A stretch of DNA of 64,000 nt, from assembly GCA_045863555.1 (NCBI GenBank), contig BTUU01000008.1, positions 124,001 through 188,000 on the forward strand, written 5' to 3'. This document shows, piece after piece, positions 16,910 to 25,824 of the stretch. The first letter of the stretch is position 1. The number at the start of each line of letters is the position of its first letter. The notes under the pieces were generated by a model. The model was not told the origin of the DNA. It did no database searches and was given only the letters and a program-made list of their open reading frames with translations. A program made the position numbers and the translations under genes. Source of the DNA: JACRLV01 sp045863555. GTDB taxonomy: Bacteria > Planctomycetota > Phycisphaerae > UBA1845 > Fen-1342.

Positions 16910-17929
16910 ATGACGACCGCACTCATAGCCCGACATGCTCGTATTACGCCGACCGATGGTCCGCACGAGCCGCCGGCGATTGTTCGCGTGGCCGGCAACA
17001 ATGCGCGGTATGCGTATGACGAGTTCTTCGCGGGCGAAGAGAACTCACACACGGAGCGAGCCTACCGGCACGCCGTGCATCGGTTCCTTGAACACTGCCA
17101 GTTGCTCGGCGTATCGCTGCCGCAAGTTACACCGGGAATCGTGAGCGACTATTTCAAACGGCTCCAGGCTGAGGTTAAGGTCCGACGCGGCGAGCCCCTG
17201 CGCTACCGCCCCGCGTCGAAGCCGACGCGAAAGCTCCACATCGCGGGCATCCGCAAATTCTTCGACAAGCTCGTCGAGCGACACGTCATCGTGCTGAACC
17301 CCACGCTCTCGGTTCGCGGACCGCGGCACAGCGTCCGGGAGGGCAAGACCCCCGCGCTGACTGTCCAGCAGACCCGTGCGGTGCTGGCCCGCATCGATAC
17401 GCGGACCGTGGTTGGCCTCAGGGACCGAGCCATCATCGGAATCATGGTTTACACGGCAGTACGTGCGGGCGCGGTTGCGAAGCTCCGCCGCGGCGATTAT
17501 TACTGCGATGAACGGCAATCAATGTTCCGGTTCGATGAGAAAGGCGGAAGGGTTCGCGACATTCCCGCGAGGCACGACCTCGACGGATTCGTTCGCGATT
17601 ACCTGTCCGCCGCCGGGGGCGGCCGCGATAAGGATGCTCCCCTCTTCCGGACCGCCATCGGACGCACAGGCGCGCTTAGCGAGGCCGCGATGAGTGAAAA
17701 TGACGTGCTGCGCATGGTCAAGCGGAGGTTTGCGGATGCGAGCCTGCCAGCCGACCGGCTGACGTGCCATTCGTTCCGCGCGACGACGATTACTGATTTG
17801 CTCGACCAGGGCGTACCGCTGGAGGACGTTCAGTATCTCGCCGGCCACGCCGACCCGCGGACAACGCAGTTGTACGACCGGCGGAAAAAGCAAGTAACGC
17901 GGAACATCGTGGAGCGAATTTCTATTTGA
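16910..17929 (+). CDS. Tyrosine recombinase of phage-integrase type
   Basis: This 339-residue protein has the catalytic set: Arg in YTAVRAGAVAKLRRGD, Lys in FDEKGGRVRDIP, HSFRATT, AGHADPRTTQLYDRR (His and Tyr). It lies inside island 1, away from the att repeats, directly before the restriction cassette (28 nt to the next start). It may mark an earlier insertion that brought in the restriction genes, or act as a resolvase. ATG 16910 is chosen; no good ribosome site is seen, and the frame opens further upstream to 16820. Confidence 0.88.
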   Translation: MTTALIARHARITPTDGPHEPPAIVRVAGNNARYAYDEFFAGEENSHTERAYRHAVHRFLEHCQLLGVSLPQVTPGIVSDYFKRLQAEVKVRRGEPLRYRPASKPTRKLHIAGIRKFFDKLVERHVIVLNPTLSVRGPRHSVREGKTPALTVQQTRAVLARIDTRTVVGLRDRAIIGIMVYTAVRAGAVAKLRRGDYYCDERQSMFRFDEKGGRVRDIPARHDLDGFVRDYLSAAGGGRDKDAPLFRTAIGRTGALSEAAMSENDVLRMVKRRFADASLPADRLTCHSFRATTITDLLDQGVPLEDVQYLAGHADPRTTQLYDRRKKQVTRNIVERISI

Positions 17930-17956
17930 AGGCTACAGCACGTTCGAGCCGTTCTG

Positions 17957-20953
17957 ATGAGCCAAGTCGTCATCGAAAACCCGGTTCTCAACTCGCCATT
18001 CAGCGAGCCGTCGCGTCACTTTCGCTTCACCGACGAGGGCATCACCGACCAAATCGACGATGGCCGCCGCACCAGCTCGTACTTCATCCCCATCGCGCGG
18101 CCCCGTAAGAAGGGCCAGAAGCAGCTTGAGTTTGAGACTGAGTGGACGCAGGACCGAATCGAGGAGAACAAGCTCGTCAATCAGATTCGCGCCCGCGTGA
18201 AGCTATGGCGCGAGGGCGGCTACGTGGGCATCACGCCGACCACGAGCCGCTTGCTGGCGTACTGGACCAACCCCGACCGCGAGAACAAGCTCTTCTTCTG
18301 CCAAGTCGAAGCGCTCGAAACCGCCATCTACATCACCGAGGTCGCAAAGAAGTACGGCGACGCGTGGATTGAAAACGCGCTCCGCGAGGGCAACGATGCC
18401 TCCAACCCCGGCCTTCCCCGTATCGCCTTCAAAATGGCCACCGGCTCCGGCAAGACCGTCGTCATGGCCATGCTCATCGCGTGGCAAGCCTTGAACAAGC
18501 TCGCGAGCGCGCAGGACGCCCGCTTCTCTGACACGTTTCTGCTCGTCGCTCCGGGCATCACGATTCGCGACCGACTCCGCGTACTCCTGCCGAACGACCC
18601 GCAGAACTACTACCGCCAGCGCGACATCGTTTCGCCTGACCTGCTGGAGAAGCTCCAACAGGCCAAGCTCATCATCACGAACTTCCACGCCTTTCAGCTT
18701 CGAGAGACCGTCGCGGCCGGCAAGCTGACCAAAGCGATTCTCACCCAGGGCGACAGCGGCGCCTTCACGGAAACGCCCGACCAGATGGTCCGCCGTGTCT
18801 GCCGCGAGCTCGGCAACAAGAAGAACATCATCGTCATCAACGACGAGGCCCATCACTGTTACCGTCGCAAACCGGACGGCGAAGACGTAAAGCTCTCCGG
18901 CGACGACCGCAAGGAAGCCGAGAAGCGCGAAGAAGAGGCCCGCGTCTGGATTTCCGGCATCGAAGCGGTGAAAGCCAAGCTCGGCGTGAAGGCCATCTAC
19001 GACCTATCGGCGACGCCGTTCTTTCTCCGCGGCTCCGGCTACCCGGAGGGCACGCTCTTTCCGTGGGTCGCGTCTGACTTTTCGCTCATCGACGCGATTG
19101 AAGCCGGTATCGTCAAGGTTCCTCGCGTCCCGGTCTCCGACGATTCAATGACCGGCGACCAGCCGACCTACCGCGACCTCTGGCTCCGCATCCGCGAGCA
19201 CCTTCCAAAGAAGGGCCGTAAGACTGAAGCCGTCAGCGGCGAGCCGAAGCTCCCCGCGGAACTGCAAGGTGCATTGCACAGCCTCTACAGCAACTACGAG
19301 AAGTACTATCGCCTCTGGGACAAGAATCCCGAGGCGAAAGCGAAAGGCACGCCACCCGTCTTCATCGTCGTGTGCAACAACACGAACGTCTCGAAGCTCG
19401 TCTTCGACTACATCGCCGGCTGGGAGAAACAGGTCGGCGACCGCACCATCGTCCAGGCCGGCCAACTTCCCATCTTCAGAAACGACAACGGCAGCGGTGA
19501 GTGGCTCCACCGCCCCAACACGATTCTCGTCGATTCCGAGCAGCTCGAATCCGGCGAGGCGATGAGCGACGACTTCAAAAAAATCGCCGCTCGCGAGATT
19601 GAGGAGTTCAAGGCCGAGTATCGCGTCCGATTCCCCGGCCGCGACACCGAGAATCTCACGGACGAAGACCTGCTCCGCGAAGTGATGAACACGGTCGGCA
19701 AGCCCGGCAAGCTCGGCGAGCACGTCAAGTGCGTCGTCAGCGTCTCCATGCTCACGGAAGGTTGGGACGCCAACACCGTCACCCACATTCTCGGCGTGCG
19801 GGCTTTCGGCACCCAGCTTCTCTGCGAGCAGGTTGTCGGCCGCGCCCTTCGCCGCAAGAGCTACGCCCCCAACGACGACGGCAAGTTCGACCCGGAATAC
19901 GCCGAGGTCTACGGTGTCCCGTTCTCATTCATCCCGTGCAGCGGCTCCACGAAGGAGCCCAAGCCCGGTCCGCTGCCGACGCGCGTTCGAGCGTTGGAGA
20001 GCCGCATCGCGTGCGAAATCACGTTCCCGCGGCTGCTCGGATACCGCTATGACGTGGCCGGCGAACGGCTCACTGCCACCTTCACCGAAGAATCCAAGCT
20101 CGCCCTAACGACGGCCGACATTCCGACCGAGACCGAAATGTCGCCCATCGTCGGCACGACTGAGAAGCACCGGCTTGACGACATCAAACGGCGCCGGCCA
20201 AACGAGGTGGCGTTCTTGCTCGCCAAGCTCACACTCGAAAAGTACTTCCGCGACGACGACGGCAACGACAAGCCGTGGCTCTTTCCGCAGTTGCTCGCCA
20301 TTGCGAAGCGCTGGCTCGCGGAGTGCCTTGTCCTCAAGGACAACACCTTCCCGCAGCTTCTCTTGCTCATTCAGTTCGCCCACGACGCAGCCGACCGCAT
20401 TTACAAGGCGGTCGTCCAGTCAGCCGATGGCACTCCGGCGCTCAAGCCGATTCTTCGACCTTACGACACGCTCGGCTCGACGCGCTACGTCGATTTCGAC
20501 ACGACCAGAAACGTGTACGCCACCAACGCTGAGAAATGCCACGTTTCGCACGTCGTCGCCGACACCGACTCTTGGGAGCAAAAGCTCGCCCAATCGCTGG
20601 AGGACATGCCCGAGGTGGTTCGCTACGTGAAGAACCACAATCTCGGCTTTACGGTCCCCTACACCCTGAACGGCGAGGAACGGCAGTACCACCCCGACTT
20701 CGTGGCCATCGTCGATGATGGCCACGGACCTGAGGACCTGCTGAATCTCGTCCTGGAGGTCACGGGCGAGAAGAAGAAGGACAAGGCGGCTAAGGTCTCG
20801 ACAGCCCGTTCGCTTTGGGTGCCGGCGGTAAACAACCACGGGGGCTATGGCCGTTGGAGCTTTCGCGAAATCGCCGACCCGTGGAACGCACAGAGTCTAA
20901 TTCGGTCTGTGCTTCGCGAAGATGCCGCCACGGGCGCGGCCGGAGGGCTATAG
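17957..20953 (+). CDS. Type III-like restriction helicase-nuclease (BPTD_3080-type), copy A
   Basis: This 998-residue SF2 ATPase has Walker A KMATGSGKTVV (159-169), Walker B NDEAHHC near 296, LSATPFFLRGSG and a helicase C-terminal domain (SMLTEGWDANTVTHILGVRA, QVVGRALRR). Near the C-terminus YHPDFVAIVDDG followed by LVLEVTGEKKK gives a PD-(D/E)XK nuclease core. The N-terminus (ENPVLNSPF, SRHFRFTDEG) matches the family of ~1000-residue restriction endonucleases named after BPTD_3080. It is the first gene of a plus-strand cassette with an ATPase-nuclease and a methyltransferase. A homologue lies at 51919-54999. Confidence 0.9.
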   Translation: MSQVVIENPVLNSPFSEPSRHFRFTDEGITDQIDDGRRTSSYFIPIARPRKKGQKQLEFETEWTQDRIEENKLVNQIRARVKLWREGGYVGITPTTSRLLAYWTNPDRENKLFFCQVEALETAIYITEVAKKYGDAWIENALREGNDASNPGLPRIAFKMATGSGKTVVMAMLIAWQALNKLASAQDARFSDTFLLVAPGITIRDRLRVLLPNDPQNYYRQRDIVSPDLLEKLQQAKLIITNFHAFQLRETVAAGKLTKAILTQGDSGAFTETPDQMVRRVCRELGNKKNIIVINDEAHHCYRRKPDGEDVKLSGDDRKEAEKREEEARVWISGIEAVKAKLGVKAIYDLSATPFFLRGSGYPEGTLFPWVASDFSLIDAIEAGIVKVPRVPVSDDSMTGDQPTYRDLWLRIREHLPKKGRKTEAVSGEPKLPAELQGALHSLYSNYEKYYRLWDKNPEAKAKGTPPVFIVVCNNTNVSKLVFDYIAGWEKQVGDRTIVQAGQLPIFRNDNGSGEWLHRPNTILVDSEQLESGEAMSDDFKKIAAREIEEFKAEYRVRFPGRDTENLTDEDLLREVMNTVGKPGKLGEHVKCVVSVSMLTEGWDANTVTHILGVRAFGTQLLCEQVVGRALRRKSYAPNDDGKFDPEYAEVYGVPFSFIPCSGSTKEPKPGPLPTRVRALESRIACEITFPRLLGYRYDVAGERLTATFTEESKLALTTADIPTETEMSPIVGTTEKHRLDDIKRRRPNEVAFLLAKLTLEKYFRDDDGNDKPWLFPQLLAIAKRWLAECLVLKDNTFPQLLLLIQFAHDAADRIYKAVVQSADGTPALKPILRPYDTLGSTRYVDFDTTRNVYATNAEKCHVSHVVADTDSWEQKLAQSLEDMPEVVRYVKNHNLGFTVPYTLNGEERQYHPDFVAIVDDGHGPEDLLNLVLEVTGEKKKDKAAKVSTARSLWVPAVNNHGGYGRWSFREIADPWNAQSLIRSVLREDAATGAAGGL

Positions 20954-20957
20954 TCAC

Positions 20958-23012
20958 ATGGGAACACCTACACCGGCGCGCAAGCTGCAACTACCCAAGG
21001 ACGCTTTGAGCCGCGTTCAGCTTGGACACTCCTTCGCCGAGTATGACCCGTGCCTTTCCAAGCCCACAATCTTCGTTCGCACCCCCGCCTTGCTGGCCGC
21101 GGCGGACCGAGCATCGAAGAAGTGTTTTTTCGTTGGACGCCGAGGGACCGGAAAGACCGCCATCACGTACTTTCTTTCCTCATCTGCACAGTCCTACATA
21201 CAGATTCACCCGCTCTCCTTCGTTCCGCTGAGCGGCTCCGTTGGGCTCGACACGCTTCGTGATACGCGGCAGCGCCCATTTCGCTCTTTGGTCGCGTGTT
21301 TCACCCGAGCCATCGCTGACGAGGCCCTTTGTGAGTGGGCCCGAAGAAAGCTCATCAAGCTGGACAATTTACCCGACGAGCTCACACGCGAGCGCCAGTT
21401 TATTGAGGACTTCGACTTTGACCGACGCCTTCTCGCATTTCAGACCGACATGGAGCAGGCGTTATCGCCTCACGCGGAGAAAGAATGGCTTAAGCAAATG
21501 AACCGTGCCCGCGATGTCGCGCACGCCGCTGATGGCGTCGGTCTATCCGAAGGGCAGTCCGCCACGATTCTGCTCGACCGCCTTGACGAGGCATGGGATG
21601 GCTCGGACAAAGCGGTCATCTTCCTAATGGCGTTAATGCACGCCTGCGTTCAAATAACGAGCGCAAACCAGGCCATTCGTGTTTTGCTCTTTCTGCGCGA
21701 AAACATCTTTGAACGCGTTCGTCAGGTTGATAATGAATTTGCACGGCTCGAAACATCCGTCGTGTCGCTTGACTGGGCTCGCCCTCTGTTGCTTGAGTTC
21801 ATTGAGCGGCGCCTTCAGGCGGGGCTACCAACCAAACCAGCACTTGGAGGCGAGACGTGGGACTGTTTTTTTGAAACGACACCGTCGCAGTCCTCGCGTT
21901 CACTCGTGTTTGATTTCTGCCAAGAGCGCCCTCGCGATGTACTCACCTATTGCTCCTTTGCCATCGACAGCGCGCAGGCGCAAGGACACGCAACCGTTCG
22001 CATCGAGGACCTACAGGCCGCTCGCCGCCGGTTTTCAGAAAGTAGGTTAAAGGATGTGGGAGACGAGTATTCAGAGAACTATCCGCATTTAGACTTGGTT
22101 CTCTCGCGCTTCTACGGATTGGGCAACGAATTCACCATCGGCGCAATAACCGGCCTCATTAAGAAGCTGCTCGTTGATGGTGAGGTCAAGCAGGCGTGTG
22201 CGACATGGCTGTTTCGGCATACCGCACCCGAGGCGTTCATTGAACTGCTATACAACGTTGGATTCTGCGGCATTCGCACGGACGAAGGAGTCGTGTACCG
22301 CTCACTGGGCATTAAGACTCCAACGCCACCTGCCATTACGCCCAAGACTCACGTCGTTGTTCACCCATGCTACTGCGACGCACTCAATCTTCGCGATCTA
22401 GCAATTGGAGCTATCGGTGACGACGTTGAACTTCGCTCAGAAGGAATCGTGCCCGACCTTCCCGGAGCGACATCCCTTGCTGACTACCACGCGGCTCTCG
22501 ACCAGCTCCAGGAGAACATTGAGACACTCCCACCCGGACGCGGAACCGCTGCGCAGTGGGAGGACGTGGTTGGCGAAGTGTTGCGCCTCTGCTTCTTTCG
22601 GTTCCTGAGCAATGTTGAGGCAAAGAGCCGAAACGTCAGCGGGACCATTGTGCGTGATTGGATTGCGTCCAATGTCGCGCATTCCGGCTTCTGGGAAATG
22701 GTGCGGTTGCGATACGACGCCACGCAGGTTATTTGGGAATGCAAGAACTACGAGGACCTCGCGGCGGATGACTTTCACCAAGCCGCATATTACATGAGTG
22801 GACCGGCTGGCCGCTTCGTCGTGATGGCGTTTCGTGGTCAGGTTGAGCGACGGTATTATGAACACATCAAGCGAATTGCCGAGAAAGATGGTTTCGTCTT
22901 GCTTCTCACCGAGCGCGACATCCGCGTGTTTATCCGCCAGGCACGTAATGGCAAGCTAAAGGAAAGCCACATTCGCGACATCTATGACAGCATCGTTCGC
23001 GAGATATCCTGA
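20958..23012 (+). CDS. P-loop ATPase with C-terminal Mrr-like nuclease domain
   Basis: This 684-residue protein has Walker A FFVGRRGTGKTA near residue 51-62, and ATILLDRLDEAWDGSD, the Walker B/sensor style of STAND-like ATPases of the Sll1717 type. The C-terminus (GTAAQWEDVVGEVLRL ... QVIWECKNYEDL) looks like a PD-(D/E)XK core with E-x-K at about 595-600. It starts 5 nt after the helicase-nuclease stop, so it is translationally coupled. An ATPase that senses a target and triggers a nuclease domain would fit a defence role; that is inferred. Confidence 0.75.
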   Translation: MGTPTPARKLQLPKDALSRVQLGHSFAEYDPCLSKPTIFVRTPALLAAADRASKKCFFVGRRGTGKTAITYFLSSSAQSYIQIHPLSFVPLSGSVGLDTLRDTRQRPFRSLVACFTRAIADEALCEWARRKLIKLDNLPDELTRERQFIEDFDFDRRLLAFQTDMEQALSPHAEKEWLKQMNRARDVAHAADGVGLSEGQSATILLDRLDEAWDGSDKAVIFLMALMHACVQITSANQAIRVLLFLRENIFERVRQVDNEFARLETSVVSLDWARPLLLEFIERRLQAGLPTKPALGGETWDCFFETTPSQSSRSLVFDFCQERPRDVLTYCSFAIDSAQAQGHATVRIEDLQAARRRFSESRLKDVGDEYSENYPHLDLVLSRFYGLGNEFTIGAITGLIKKLLVDGEVKQACATWLFRHTAPEAFIELLYNVGFCGIRTDEGVVYRSLGIKTPTPPAITPKTHVVVHPCYCDALNLRDLAIGAIGDDVELRSEGIVPDLPGATSLADYHAALDQLQENIETLPPGRGTAAQWEDVVGEVLRLCFFRFLSNVEAKSRNVSGTIVRDWIASNVAHSGFWEMVRLRYDATQVIWECKNYEDLAADDFHQAAYYMSGPAGRFVVMAFRGQVERRYYEHIKRIAEKDGFVLLLTERDIRVFIRQARNGKLKESHIRDIYDSIVREIS

Positions 23013-23032
23013 CACAAGGAGCGGCGACCGGA

Positions 23033-25657
23033 ATGGCCAAGAAGAGGAGCACGAGCGTAGACGCCATTCGCCACAAGGACAAGCGCGCGAACATCCCGAC
23101 TGAGGAGCTGCGCGACTTTGTCGCCGACGACGAGCACGCTCCCAAGACGATGCTCTACCCCCGCGACCCATCCCTTGACCCGCAGCTTGTGTGGAAGGGG
23201 AAGGACGAGCAGGACCGGGCGGACCTCGCGGTTCCCATAGTGCCCATCTACATCCAGGAGAAGATTCACCCGCAGGCGCTCATCGAGAACCTTCGGGCCG
23301 CAGCTCCGGCTGACCGCAAAGAACCGGAGCAACTGCTCTTCGCAGACTTCAACGGCGGCCCAAGCGAATTCGAGCAGAAGGTCGAGTTCTATCGGCACGA
23401 GCAAAACTGGGCGAACCGATTGATTCTCGGCGATTCGCTCCTCGTCATGACGAGCCTTGCGGAGAAGGAGGGGTTGAAGGGCAAGGTTCAGACCATCTAT
23501 TTCGACCCGCCCTATGGTATCAAATTTGGGTCCAATTGGCAGGTCAGTACGCGCAAGCGCGAGGTTCAAGACGGAAAACACAAAGACATTACGCGACAGC
23601 CTGAGCAGATTCGCGCGTTCCGCGACACCTGGAAGCTGGGAATTCACTCGTATCTCGCGTATCTCCGCGACCGCCTGGTTGCCGCGCATGGTTTGCTCAC
23701 CCCTTCAGGTTCGGTGTTCCTTCAGATTGGCGACGAGAATCTTCATCTCGCTAGATGCACTCTTGATGAGGTCTTCGGTTCGGACAGTTTCTGTGCGGCC
23801 ATTAGCTTTGCAAAGACGGTTGGCGCCACGTCTGAACTTCTTCCTGGCACGCTTGACTACGTGCTCTGGTACGCCAAGGACCGCGATGCGGTGAAGTATC
23901 GACCGCTATTTCGCGATAAGTTCCCCGGAGCCGAGGGGGCAACAGGCTATAACCGACTCGAACTCGCAGACGGTTCTCGACGGCGAATGACCGAGGAGGA
24001 GCGATTTGGAGGCGTGTCCCTTCCAGAAGGTGCGCGTGTTATGACGGTTGGCGACCTCACGAGTGCCCGTGTGCGAGAAGGGAGAACGGGCTACTTTCCA
24101 ATCGAACTCGATGGACGCGAGTTTCTGCCTGCAAAGCGAGAGTGGAGTACGCATCGAGAGGGAGTCGAGCGACTGAAATTGGCTCGAAGGATAGAGCGCG
24201 TAGGCGAGGATGGCCTCGGTTACGTACGTTTTTTGGAGGACTTCCCTGCAGTCCCGCTAACAAACTTGTGGCCGGACACCGTCGGTCAAAACCAGTTCGG
24301 CGGAGACAAGACTTACGTGGTCCAAACTGGACTCGGCGTCGTCCGTCGGTGCCTGCTGATGACCACCGACCCTGGGGACCTTGTGCTTGACCCAACGTGT
24401 GGAAGCGGCACGACGGCATTCGTCGCCGAGCAGTGGGGCCGACGCTGGATAACCATCGACACCAGTCGCGTCGCGCTTGCGCTCGCTCGCACCCGACTCA
24501 TGGCCGCGAAGTATCCGTACTACTTGCTCGCTGACTCACCCGAGGGTATCGCCAAGGAAGCGGAAATCACGGGCAAGCGTCCGCCGCCGCATGCGACCGA
24601 CAACGATATCCGGAAGGGCTTCGTCTACAGGCGCGTGCCGCACGTGACCCTGAAGTCCATCGCGAACAACCCCGACGTTCGCGAGGGCATGACCCGCAAG
24701 CAGATTGACGAGGCCATCGCCCGCCATGCCGAGACGGAGACACTCTTCGACCAGCCCTACGAGGACAACAAGCGCGTCCGCGTTTGCGGGCCGTTCTCGG
24801 TCGAGAGTCTCTCGCCGCACCGCGTGCTCGCCACCGACGAGGAGCAGCCGCAGACCGAGGGTAACGGCCAGCGCGAGAGCGGCGACTTCGCCACGATGAT
24901 TATCGAGAACCTCCGCAAGGCCGGCGTCCAGAACACGCGGAAGAACGAGCGGCTCACGTTTGAGCGGCTGGACCCGTTCGCCGGCACGTGGATTCACGCG
25001 ACCGGCGAGTTCGCCGACGAAAAGGGCAAGAACAAGCGTGTGGCCGTCTCAATCGGTCCTGAGCACGGGACCGTCGGACCTCAGCAGGTAAAGGAGGCCG
25101 CCAAGGAGGCCGTCCAGGGCGTCGGCTTCGACATGCTTATCGTCTGCGGCTTCGCCTTCGACCCGCACGTGTCCGAAGAGGTGAAGCGCTACGGCAAGCT
25201 CACCGTGCTGCCCGCCAAGATGAACCCCGACCTGGCGATGGGCGACGAGCTTTTGAAGAAGACCGGTGCCGGCAACCTCTTTATGGTCTTCGGCGAGCCG
25301 GACGTGGACATCCGCACCGGCAAGGATGGCAAGCTCACGGTCGAAATCAAGGGGGTGGACGTGTACGACCCGACCACCGGCCAGATTCGTAACTCATCGA
25401 CGGACGACATCGCGTGCTGGTTCATCGACACGAACTATAACGGCGAGAGCTTCTTCGTCCGTCACGCCTACTTCACCGGGGCCGACGAGCCGTATGAGAA
25501 GCTCAAGCGGGCGCTCCGTGCCGAAATCGACGAAGCGGCCTGGAGCAGCCTGTACAGCACGGTAAGCCGCCCGTTCGATAAGCCGGAGACCGGCAAGATT
25601 GCGGTGAAGGTCATCAATCATTACGGCGATGAGGTGCTGAAAGTGTTTCAGGTCTAA
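23033..25657 (+). CDS. Site-specific DNA methyltransferase (type III Mod-like), copy A
   Basis: This 874-residue protein has the amino-methyltransferase catalytic motif FDPPYG near 161-166 and the SAM-binding motif LDPTCGSGTT near 454-463, the permuted order of beta-class enzymes. Between them lies a probable target-recognition insert, followed by a long C-terminal region found also in copy B (TVESLSPHRVL-like segment; CWFIDT and VRHAYF near 785-810). It would modify host DNA against the partner helicase-nuclease. It starts 20 nt after the ATPase gene with AAGGAG upstream. Copy B is at 45495-48404. Confidence 0.9.
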   Translation: MAKKRSTSVDAIRHKDKRANIPTEELRDFVADDEHAPKTMLYPRDPSLDPQLVWKGKDEQDRADLAVPIVPIYIQEKIHPQALIENLRAAAPADRKEPEQLLFADFNGGPSEFEQKVEFYRHEQNWANRLILGDSLLVMTSLAEKEGLKGKVQTIYFDPPYGIKFGSNWQVSTRKREVQDGKHKDITRQPEQIRAFRDTWKLGIHSYLAYLRDRLVAAHGLLTPSGSVFLQIGDENLHLARCTLDEVFGSDSFCAAISFAKTVGATSELLPGTLDYVLWYAKDRDAVKYRPLFRDKFPGAEGATGYNRLELADGSRRRMTEEERFGGVSLPEGARVMTVGDLTSARVREGRTGYFPIELDGREFLPAKREWSTHREGVERLKLARRIERVGEDGLGYVRFLEDFPAVPLTNLWPDTVGQNQFGGDKTYVVQTGLGVVRRCLLMTTDPGDLVLDPTCGSGTTAFVAEQWGRRWITIDTSRVALALARTRLMAAKYPYYLLADSPEGIAKEAEITGKRPPPHATDNDIRKGFVYRRVPHVTLKSIANNPDVREGMTRKQIDEAIARHAETETLFDQPYEDNKRVRVCGPFSVESLSPHRVLATDEEQPQTEGNGQRESGDFATMIIENLRKAGVQNTRKNERLTFERLDPFAGTWIHATGEFADEKGKNKRVAVSIGPEHGTVGPQQVKEAAKEAVQGVGFDMLIVCGFAFDPHVSEEVKRYGKLTVLPAKMNPDLAMGDELLKKTGAGNLFMVFGEPDVDIRTGKDGKLTVEIKGVDVYDPTTGQIRNSSTDDIACWFIDTNYNGESFFVRHAYFTGADEPYEKLKRALRAEIDEAAWSSLYSTVSRPFDKPETGKIAVKVINHYGDEVLKVFQV

Positions 25658-25760
25658 CGACTTCGCCAACCTGCATTTTCGGCAAAAGATTGCAACTCGT
25701 TCTCTCATAGACACTTGCGCGCATTGCGCGTCAAGTGCTTGAAATTATTCGTGAATTCCG

Positions 25761-25810
25761 TTGACGCGAACTGTGAACTGCACTAACATGAATGATGTGC
25801 AGAGTTCACA
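25761..25810 (+). promoter_or_regulatory. Promoter with overlapping inverted-repeat operator for the Z1 gene
   Basis: TTGACG (25761-25766), a 17-nt spacer and TAACAT (25784-25789) form a good promoter. TGTGAACTGCAC (25772-25783) and GTGCAGAGTTCACA (25797-25810) are inverted repeats, differing by two inserted bases, that bracket the -10 and the predicted start of transcription. A repressor bound here would block the promoter. The Z1 protein itself begins with a winged-helix-like segment and could be that repressor. Another hairpin (CACTTGCGCGC / GCGCGTCAAGTG, about 25709-25733) lies just upstream. Confidence 0.65.
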
Positions 25811-25824
25811 GAAAGGAGGCCGCA